From: Mytilisepta virgata
Lineage: Eukaryota; Mollusca; Bivalvia; Mytilida; Mytilidae
Assembly (NCBI GenBank): GCA_028015205.1
Contig: CM051518.1
Coordinates: 35,616,001-35,680,000 of the forward strand
Length of the DNA stretch: 64,000 bases
Direction: 5' to 3'
Every line of letters starts with the position of its first letter. Position 1 is the first letter of the stretch. A program made the translations under genes and the position numbers. Positions 55,683 through 64,000 of the stretch are shown piece after piece. The notes under the pieces are model-generated. The model made no database searches. It was given only the letters and a program-made list of their open reading frames with translations, and was not told the DNA's origin.

Positions 55683-57000
55683 TAATTATGGTGACTGGAT
55701 TTTGAAGATGATTCATTTTGGAGGAGATTGAGGGCAGATATAAAATAAATTGCGACATGGAAGTATTTTTAATTGATTTTAATCGTGGCAGAGGTAGGAA
55801 ATCCAAAATGGCGGCTTATATCCCTTTAGGATTTGTTAGTATAAGGACGTGGATAGTGTATAGCACATTGATAATAAACGCAGAATATTCGTTGTTACAG
55901 TGATTATTTATTAAAAGTACTCATGAAATAAGATAACAAAAAAATAAAATAAAAAAGAAATAAATTTCCAGAAGTCGGGCCCCTGTGATGGCAATGTAAG
56001 ACAATAAATGATTAATAGTGTCCTGATTGAGACTTTTTGAAGCTTTAACGCCAACAACGGAGTCATTTCCAAGATATCACTTCAATTTCAATGTCAATGT
56101 TTCGAAATTCTGACAAACGTGATGATTTTATCATTCCGATTTACATTTTCTTAACAGTAGTAACATACCAAAGTCTCAAGCTTTCTAAGGCATATTACAC
56201 TAGTTTCAATTTATTACTTGATCCCCTTGATAACCGTTCTAATGGTAACATATCAAGGTTCATTTCTAAATTGAATTTAACTGATTTTTTAGCCATATCG
56301 AAATGTCCTGCATTTTCGTTCATGAGTGAAAGTAGGGTCTGTTTGTATAAAAAATAACACAAGCTTCACGAAACAGTTAAAACCATTTTAGAAAGTTTGT
56401 GTGAAGTTTAAAGTTAATTCATTTTATTTTTGTTACTATACAACCGTGAGAATGTGTCAAAAAACGGTAATTCCGTGTTTTTCTGAACTGCTAAACTTAA
56501 TCTTTATTCACCCTGATCTACTCTTACAAGTTTATAGAGTAAATGCTGTATGTTTCATTAGCAACCAATCACATTCCCTAACAACCAACCACGTAATACA
56601 CTTTACTTTAAATCTACGGTTATTAAAGTTTATAAAAACTAAGGAGTGTCTCCATCGTGCATAGCTCTTTCCTTAGATGGTGTTGGCTTTCCCTCTTTTT
56701 GGTTATTTAGACATTTGGAGTGGTCTTCAATGTTTTGGTTTATTGTTTCTTCTTACAATATTTTAGGCCTTGAGCAGCAAAATTGATGAGTAGAAAATCG
56801 ACAAAATATGCATATTTCAGTATTCAAATGGGTAACACAGAATGTTTATATCCAGTGAGTCGATACATCTGCTGGTCTACTCACCAGCTCACTGGCTAGA
56901 GTATCGATAGTAACGTGAAATTGATAATTAAAATTTACTATTAAAAAGTTTGTGAAAACTAAGAAGAAATTAAATCAAAATATCCAATGACAAATTAAAC
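55683..57000. other. Mostly unique sequence, no supported gene
   Basis: Plus-strand frames at 56091-56357 and 56401-56664 are open for about 87 codons. The first begins near NSDKRDDFIIP, reminiscent of the Penelope-like block DKRDDF, but the match is too short to call. Confidence 0.3.
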
Positions 57001-58399
57001 AAGAGGCTTCCAAGAGCCTGAATCCCTCACATGTATTTTTTTTTTGAGATCTTGCATCAAAGATTATTTATGCTATTTAATGTATACCGTCGCATTTTTC
57101 GTCTTAATATTGACTCGTACAGCTAAAATATAGAACCTTAACCCAAATATTTATGGTTGTTAGGGACTTTTCCATTGATAGCTATGGATTTTTTCAAAGA
57201 CCTTGACCTTTGAGCCTCCATATTGACTTATATTATAGGGTTCTAAATCTAGATATATATGGTTGCTAGGGACTTTTTCATCGGTTGCTATGGACTTTTT
57301 CAATTACCTTGACTCTTGACCTTTCTTTCTGACTTGAACAGGTAAATTATAGGGCCCTTAACCCAAATATATATGGTTGCTAGGGATTTTTTCATCGGTT
57401 TCTATGGACTTTTTCAATAACCTTGAACCTTAGACCTTCCATTTTACTTGTTCAGCTACCATTTAATATATTTCAAGTTATGCTCTAAACATCTGTCACA
57501 ATATGTCAGACCATTATTTTTACTGATAATTAATGTTTACATGTAAATAATCTTTCAAGGACAACAACTCCTATAAGGGGTCAATTAGCGATGTCGGTCA
57601 ATTAGAGCTATTTGTAGATCTTACTTTCCTGAACATTTATGCTGTTTAAAGTTTGTCTTTATCCATAATAAGATTCAAGTTAATAACCTAAAACTGCAAA
57701 ATTTCCATAAAATTAACCATTCTGGAGCAATGACCAGAAAATGGGTTGATCGATTCGTGGCAGGTAGATCTTGAACCCATAAACATTTTTTTACTTTTGT
57801 CAAATTTGCTCTTACTGCTTTAGTTTTTGAGATATGAGCCAAAAACTGCATTTTTCACCTATGTTCTATTTTTAGCCATGACAGTCATGTTTCTCGATAC
57901 TTTATACTAAATGCCTAAGGATCTTTAAGCCTAAGTTTGGCTGAAATTGATCCTGTAGTTTCATCAGAGAAGTTTTTTGAAAGTTTACAAAGACGACGAA
58001 AACAATGTGAAAAAAAATGTTTTTAAAGGGCAAAAATTCCTATTAGGGGTCAGATCGATTCATCTGAAAATTTCATGACAGGTAGATTTTGACCTGATGA
58101 ACATTTTAGCGAATAGTTCTAGCTCTAAATGCTTTAGTTTTTGAGATATAAGCCAAAAACTGCAGTTTACCCCTATGTTCTATTTTTAGCCATAGCAGTC
58201 ATGTTTCTTGACGGTTTAGTAAATACAACACAAACTTTATACTATATACCCTAAGGATCATTCCCCTTTAGTTTTGCTGAAAATAGAGAAGAAGATCTTT
58301 GAAAAAGTTTACGACGGACGGACGGACGATGGACAACAACTTAATGGAAACCAAGTGATAGCAAAAGTTAACATAACCTTTTAGGACAGGTGAGATAAA
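57001..58399 (+). mobile_element. Family A element (core type I), worn ends
   Basis: The left end AAGAGGCTTCCAAGAGCCTG is the H1 hairpin with one mismatch, then AATCCCTCACATG. The core shares TATACCGTCGCATTTTTCGT, TTGCTAGGGACTTTTTCATC and CTATGTTCTATTTTTAGCCA with 26911-28061. The right end has GACGGACGGACGGACGATGG, CCAAGTGATAGCAAA and a mutated hairpin at 58366-58396 (AGTTAAC...GTGAGAT). Confidence 0.72.
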
Positions 58400-59433
58400 A
58401 ATGTAAGAGGAGCGTAAATTAACAATTTTCAAAATTCGATCCATATGGGACGCGCAATTGGTTTCCTGTTACAGAAGTCATGAAATAATAGGCTGCCATT
58501 AAGTCTGTAAATTTCGTTGAGACATGGGATATGGCTAAACAAAATCGCCATACACTGTAAAATATCCAGTTAAAATTTCGGGCTTTGTTTCAGATTACTT
58601 TTTCCGCAATTTTACAAATCACGAGCCATGGTAAAAAATTCTCCTTTCGCAAAGCAAAATGTACCTCTTTCATGCTCTCCATGTAGAATAAAAAATTTCT
58701 TGGTTTTATTTATTTAATCCTTTCAAACTTTCTATGACAAATGCCTCAGGTAAAGACAGCTTTAAAACAACACTAGTTATTCAGTTATCATGGTTGGTTT
58801 TGTTACAGTAGATCCATATATCATGGTGCAATAATATTTTTTTACGGACTTCTTTTGTATCCCTCAGTTCAAAGTTCATTGCCATATGGGCCCAAGGTTT
58901 AGAAAATAAAAATTTAAAAACCTTATTGACCATCTACATATACTGTACAGATATAAAATCCATGAATTTAAAAATAAACGACGAGTGAGACGAACAGACG
59001 GATGGACAGACAGGCGGGGCAGTAACAATATGTTTGGTACCAGTAACCTTGACCTTTGCCTAATGACCCCACAACCAACTAATCAGGATAACTGCACACA
59101 CACTCATTTTTCATTTGGAAACCACTTTTTTCGGCCAGAAAAAACTATTTTAAGTATCAGTGACATTTATTTTTATTAATTGCCCTTAAGACCCTAAAAT
59201 CTGATGATTTCTTCCTCTCTATGGTAATACTTCACCTAACTTCGGTTTCCATAGAACAAATATCTCCGAAGTTATCATAAGAAAACAACTTATTTTGGGC
59301 AGAAAAAAAGTCTATATTTAGTGTCAGGGACGTTGACCTTTGACTTGATAAGCGACCTTAAGTGTATCAAATTTCGGTTATGCGTATACATGATAATGGC
59401 CAAGTATTCTACAATTGAAAAAGTTTCGGCAAG
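58400..59433. other. No supported gene
   Basis: A diverged echo of the repeat at 1-170 lies near 58900-58980. The last 40 bp lead into the CpG-rich start region at 59434. Confidence 0.3.
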
Positions 59434-59595
59434 ATGGCGGCGGCGCTGCGTCAATCGTATCTCCTCTGCCATTCTACAGTAGGGGCCGTGAAAATGTTAC
59501 GATCGGTAAAACCGGAAATTATTACTAGGCGCATGTCCCATGAAATCATTAGTTCATTCGTCCCTTTATTTCTCGGACCCAGAAATCCCAGATGA
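59434..59595 (+). CDS. Candidate gene start, 53-codon frame beginning MAAALRQSYLL
   Basis: GGCAAGATGGCGG is a strong start context. The frame reads MAAALRQSYLLCHS then TVGAVKMLRSVKPEI and ends at a TGA at 59593. The N-terminus has Ala, Leu, Arg and Ser and no acid for the first 28 or more residues, the composition of a mitochondrial targeting peptide. From 59430 to 59570 CpG is much more frequent than in the surrounding AT-rich DNA, as at many animal promoters. A possible donor, CG|GTAAAA near 59508, would cut the frame after MLRS, so this is more likely a first exon than a complete 53-residue protein. No later exon was found. Its AAGATGGCGGCGGC is a perfect YY1 site, common at housekeeping promoters. 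It might still be chance or repeat-derived. Confidence 0.3.
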   Translation: MAAALRQSYLLCHSTVGAVKMLRSVKPEIITRRMSHEIISSFVPLFLGPRNPR

Positions 59596-60820
59596 GTCAA
59601 AATACTCTAATTAACAGAATAATTGTAGGACCAGAAATATTTTGAAATTAAATTGATTTTTCGATTTCAAATGATTAATTATGCTGAAAATTTATGAATA
59701 AAATTCTGTCATTTACTCATAACTTTCAGTTTTATTTAAATCCTTTGTAAATTAAATGTGTGAATAACTCTTTCATATATTTAATACAACAGATTTTTAT
59801 AGGTATAAACATAACTTGAGGAACAAGTTTCATCAACAAAGCTGCTGTATCTGTCTTGACAAATTATGTTAAATATAAACCATGTACTCACATTTTCTTT
59901 CCTGTATCATGACGAGATTCCCTTTCGTTGTTATCTGCATACATCTGAAGAGAATAAAACGTTCGATACAAAACTACTCATTCTTGAAATAAGTTACGAC
60001 AAACAAAATTTAGTTGAAAGATGCTGTTATATGCATGTGTATGCTTTTCGTAAAAAGGATTTTTAGAAACTCCAAATATATGATAGACTAGATAGAAATG
60101 TTTTTGCATGTGTGCAAATTCCCAGGATAAAGTTGAGATATTGTGCGAAACGTTTCGAAAAAAAAAAACATGCACGTTATACTGTGAAAGATTTCTAGCA
60201 AAGAAATAGTTTATACTTTTGGTGGAACATGTAATTTTAATCACAGCGTTTGTACAAAGAATAGTAATAACACAAAAATATCTTTAGTGCAAAAGAGAAG
60301 ATTTTTTTTACAAAGTTTAGTGCCATATATTTTTTTATCACCCTTATGTTGTACCTATCAATTGAAAAATAGGTTAACCGTGCCCAATGCTACATTGGGG
60401 ACAGTGCTCCTATGCGACTCTAGGGACATGAATTTTAAGCGGCAATAAAGAGTTAAGGGTTACACAGGAAGTCATTCATGCATGGGAAAGCATTAAACAC
60501 CTCACACTATCTTGACAAAATCCAAAAGCACTGATGTTTTTTGCACGATTACTTCTAACATGTAGCAATTTATCTGTGTCTCTGTTGTTATATAGTGTGT
60601 GGCTAACAAGGGTATAACTGACTTATAAGCAGTGCTGTCAGACAAATATGCTTATTTTTTTTAATTCAATATATTGTCATTGTCACAGATTATTTGTAAT
60701 AAGGGGACAATGATCAATTTTATAAGGACGGTTAAACTAACTTTCGACATCATTACTATTAGGGACGAGATCGGAAGTTCAATGTAGGATAAAAAACTTA
60801 ATTCACATAGTTTTTTCAGC
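59596..60820. other. No supported gene
   Basis: AT-rich. Open frames on both strands around 59866-60244 are not family-like. Confidence 0.3.
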
Positions 60821-60822
60821 GA

Positions 60823-60843
60823 CCCCCCCCCCCCCCCCCCCCC
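60823..60843. repeat. Homopolymer of about 21 C
   Basis: A C run followed by ACCCCC. It is able to form a quadruplex on the minus strand, and its length is uncertain. Confidence 0.85.
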
Positions 60844-61064
60844 ACCCCCTATCTTAACTTAATTTGGGAAAAATTGATTGACCAATATGGGCATATGCTT
60901 TGAGAGTATACTTTTTGTATCATGGGTCTTGTTTTTCCTCATTAATGTATGTTTGTTCTGTATATTGACTTGGACATCACTTGAATCCGTATTTTTCAAT
61001 CCCAAAATCGATGTTGGATAACAAAACTTGCAGCGATTTCTACCCTCCACCCCAGAGTTCTCAA

Positions 61065-61160
61065 TTACCCGATTTCTCGATTTCGCTTTCTCGATTTCCC
61101 GATTTCGCGTGAAAGTGAAAGGAGAAAACGAGAAAACGCGAAAAGGCGAAATGGCCGCAT
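61065..61160. repeat. CpG-rich simple repeat, CGATTTC units turning into GAAAACG units
   Basis: CCCGATTTCTCGATTTCGCT, TTCTCGATTTCCCGATTTCG and CGTGAAAGTGAAAGGAGAAA, ACGAGAAAACGCGAAAAGGC form an imperfect inverted pair of short repeats. On its right edge GCGAAATGGCCGC starts a 36-codon frame (MAASSHHRCFPF) that ends at 61261 and has no other support. Confidence 0.6.
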
Positions 61161-61329
61161 CCAGCCACCATAGATGTTTTCCATTTGTAGTAGAAGCAGT
61201 CATATTGATTGAAGGTTTGGACACAGTTTTGACAGTTGACCACCAAAAGGCCATTCTATAAATTTTGTTCTCAAATGCGTATCAGTTTCATAAAAGATGA
61301 TTTTAAAATACTTTTCATGCCTTTTTCTT

Positions 61330-61737
61330 TATTTTTACTAAAGACCACATTGTCCATATTACAGGATCCTGAGAAATAATTTTGCATTAAAGACCATTCA
61401 ATTAAAGTTTGATCTCAATTCCTCCAATAGTTTCAGAGGAAAATGTTTTTTTTTATAACGATGTCTTTTGTTTTTGAAGGTCATCATCATTTTCATAGCA
61501 GATTGTTAAATTTTTTTGCGGGTTTTTATCTTGTTAATAACCACCACCATATTGATTGGAGGTCCCGATCCCTTGAAAAAACTTTTTAAAAAAGACCAAG
61601 GATTATTCCATTAAAGTTGGATCTGTCCTGTTTGTTTCAAAGAAGACATTTGAAAGAAAAACCTTTTCCCCCTTTTCTGTTTCCAGTTACATCGACCATA
61701 TCGATCCCAAATCAGATAAAATTTTGGAAGGGACCCA
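61330..61737 (+). repeat. Degraded dispersed repeat interrupted by the TIR element
   Basis: ACCATTCAATTAAAGTTTGA then CTCAATTCCTCCAATAGTTT, CAGAGGAAAATG, and later GATCCCAAATCAGATAAAAT and GGAAGGGACCCACATGTGGA resemble family A unit phrases. The unit text continues at 63911 after the insertion: ACATTAAAGTTTGGTCTCAC and TACCTCAGTAGTTTCTGAG. Confidence 0.55.
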
Positions 61738-61746
61738 CATGTGGAA

Positions 61747-63909
61747 GGGTACTTCTAAAACAACAAACGGAATGGAAATGAAGCACAACGAATCGAAACG
61801 AAACACAAAGAAACGAAACAGAACGAAATAAAGAAATTTTATATGAATTCAGATTCATTAGAGCCATACTTTATAACGATACATATATAATATCAAATGA
61901 ATAAAGCCAAACTATTTACGATTGATGAACTTAATAAATAAATTTGAGAAAAAAAATGGTTTGGATATTGAGAACGGAAGCTATATTTGATCCAAACATT
62001 TGGTCTTAATTAAACTATTTTTTGTTGTATGTGTAAGTCTTTTTTCACCTCATTTTGTAACCTCAATTTTTTTCAAATTCCTTCCTAGTCTTGTTCCTAC
62101 TCCAATTAAAAAAAATCAAATGTTCGTACCCCGAACAAAACGTTATGCATCTTTAACAAAATATTTAAATAGCATGTTCAGTTTCGACAAATTGGCTTTC
62201 AGTGGCCCTGCGTCATGTGAGAACATGATGCCTTTAATTTACTTCCGATAAAATTTAATTTAAAACACAAAATAATCAAAATAAAGAATGCAAAAAACCC
62301 AAATCAAAGCTGGCTGTGATATTTTTCTACAGAAAACATCTTCCTATTTCACCTGGCGTATGCCCAGGTGGTGGATAGAGGTCTGGAGACAATCGTCTTA
62401 ATTGATTCATATTACAAGTTTCTTTTCTTTAAAGCCTTCTTCAATAACCTATTGTTATCAGCATTAATTATTAAATAATTCAAATGCCCATTTCCATTTC
62501 TACAGAACTTGTTAGCTTCCGGACGCGGGGGTTTTGAATAGTTCGACACATGAACATAGTCTTAATAATTATAAAAATTCAATCATATTAAGTTCTACCC
62601 AGTTTACACAAATTTAAAGAGTTGCAATATATAGTTTTTATCTGTTTTGGGAGACGGGGAAATATCTTCTACAAATCTTGTGGAATTTTATTAATTTCTT
62701 TAATTTTTTTTACTTTGTAACGTTGTATATGTATTTTTGCTTTGACCCTATGGTTGTAATTGTAAGTTATATCACATAGGAAAGATTGTATTGGTAAAGG
62801 AAACAGAAAGACCCTCAGGGTACCCTCGACCTACAGTAGGAATTCTGGCAATACTTGTTAAGCACACCTTTTCATTAGCTACCTGTGGGCAATAATTCAA
62901 ATATTGTCAATATCTCAATAGCAATTCTCACTCTTGATGCTCTCTTTCAACTTTCAAGCTGTTCAAATATTCATTGATACCAACTTTGTTAAACAGGAAA
63001 TGCGTCATTCGAGGAAAAATCGAAAATTGTTGAGAGCGTAATAGTCGAAGAGCATATTAAAATTCGAAAATGACCAAAGGGGTAAGCGAAAAAAAATTAT
63101 CAGACTCAAAAACAGATCATGATCTACATCTTATTATTCAGGCTGAGTATGACAGTAGCTTGTTTATCTCCGGAGTTTGTCAGTTGTTTCGATTTTTCCC
63201 TCTTTCGAATATCCCCTTGGTATTTCTTGACCTTACTTATCACAGTCAGAGCAGATTTTGTTACGTACATAAAATAGAATTTGGTACGATCGTCATGTTA
63301 AGTGTCAGACCTAATGACAAGGAAACTCGTGGTTAGATGCTTCATATCAAATTTCAGTTGATGGGGAAAATTTTATTTTGTTAAAACAAAAGGCCTAAAG
63401 GTTTCGAAATCAAAAGTTTGATTTTATTTCATGACTGACAATTTATGAATGATTTTGGCTTTCGAGATCAATTAGAAAAGAGATTTTGAAGACCTGCATG
63501 AAAATTCAGTGTATTAATTCTTTTAAAAAGTGTTTGGTCTATTGTACTGTTTCGCATTGCGATACGCATTCTAAAATTAGGCAGTTTCTTGTTGAGATAA
63601 GAATTTTCACCTTTCATAGTTTTCACGCTCCGCCTCCTGACAATGTTGCACAAAATGTCTTTAAATTTTGATTATTGATACTGATCAACCAATCTTGACA
63701 TTATAATCACTGCAAAATGCGCGCATCTTCCGGTTTTTTAATTAACACTTTGCTAATTTTTTATTAAATATTTTATTCAAAAAACGAATATAGTGTTATT
63801 TCAACCTTTTTCGTTTAGTTTCGCTATATTTCGTTTCGTTTCGTTTCGCTGTGTTTTGTTTCGTTAACTGTGTTTCGTTTCTGTTCCGTTTCTTGTTTCA
63901 GAAGTACTC
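61747..63909. mobile_element. DNA transposon-like element with long inverted repeats and 8-9 bp target duplication
   Basis: The left end is GGGTACTTCTAAAACAACAA, then ACGGAATGGAAATGAAGCAC and (CGAAA)n-like text to about 61830. The right end, reverse-complemented, is GAGTACTTCTGAAACAAGAA, then ACGGAACAGAAACGAAACAC. The inverted repeats run at least 50 bp and continue loosely through (TTTCG)n at 63800-63880. CATGTGGAA flanks both sides (61738-61746 and 63910-63918). The surrounding degraded repeat reads continuously if the element is removed. The interior (2.1 kb) has no transposase frame, so this is non-autonomous. Long inverted repeats with a 9-bp duplication suggest a Mutator-like family; 8 bp would suggest hAT. 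It contains a Penelope-like 3' terminus at about 63155-63230. Confidence 0.72.
63155..63230 (+). repeat. Penelope-like 3' terminus fragment
   Basis: GGAGTTTGTCAGTTGTTTCG and CCTCTTTCGAATATCCCCTT then GGTATTT repeat the terminus at 17045-17115. Confidence 0.5.
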
Positions 63910-64000
63910 CATGTGGAACATTAAAGTTTGGTCTCACTACCTCAGTAGTTTCTGAGAAGATAATTTGTATTATTGTTCTGCTCATTTTGTTTAGTTAGTT

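Noticed and set aside
56091..56357. Penelope-like DKRDDF block on the plus strand
   Set aside because: Only six to eight residues resemble it and the neighbouring blocks are missing.
59290..59472. Minus-strand frame MAEEIRLTQRRRHL as a gene start
   Set aside because: It overlaps the better supported plus-strand start at 59434 in the same CpG-rich patch. Only one is likely real, and this one has no donor of quality.
60859..61254. 131-codon minus-strand frame beginning MAFWWSTVKTVSKP
   Set aside because: About a third of it is the CGAAATCGAG simple repeat. There is no family match, and the opposite strand is equally open.

Overview
The window is animal nuclear DNA, AT-rich and dominated by repeats. 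Its repeat families (Meta/Nin-type tRNA SINEs, a second SINE with an AATC tail, Penelope-like RT fragments, many tandem-core elements with hairpin ends) suggest a mollusc, most likely a mussel-like bivalve. That assignment rests on recognising the families, not on a marker gene.

Host genes are sparse. The best one is an ankyrin-repeat gene on the minus strand. Four exons at 32676-32772, 26392-26462, 18452-18586 and 7104-7260 have usable splice sites and join in phase across introns of about 6.2, 7.8 and 11.2 kb that are full of transposons. Both ends are missing. Weaker candidates are two short plus-strand first exons, at 22602 (with a TATA box) and 59434 (CpG-rich, N-terminus rich in Ala, Leu and Arg). 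A THAP zinc-finger domain with one in-frame stop lies at 1185-1406 (minus).

Region by region: 1-7 kb holds the THAP relic, Penelope-like fragments and a tandem-core element. 7-32 kb holds the ankyrin exons, whose introns carry a decayed Penelope-like RT gene, a decayed pogo/Tigger transposase, SINEs and several tandem-core elements. 34-38.5 kb is a tandem-core element followed by a 135-bp array. 38494-44553 is an essentially full-length L1/Tx1-type LINE with both ORFs open, inserted in a copy of the array repeat. 44.5-55.7 kb is a chain of tandem-core elements placed end to end or inside one another. 55.7-61.7 kb is mostly unique. 61747-63909 is an element with long inverted repeats and an 8-9 bp target duplication.

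The most interesting result is a shared design in at least seven repeat families with unrelated sequences. Each starts with a short hairpin (H1), followed at once by a motif M, then a core that is often tandemly repeated, then an AAG/AAT or GAC microsatellite, and ends in a hairpin (H2) whose left arm restates M. M changes from family to family (GCTCAC, AAGTCTCC, ATGTCTCCC, ATGTCCCC, ATGTCGCC) and H2 changes with it. This fits non-autonomous Helentron-type rolling-circle elements (HINE, DINE-1, bivalve pearl elements). Two minimal copies of about 250 and 350 bp show the whole plan. Nearly every core also carries GGCCATNTTG, which matches the YY1 site, and the LINE has the same kind of site at its 5' end.
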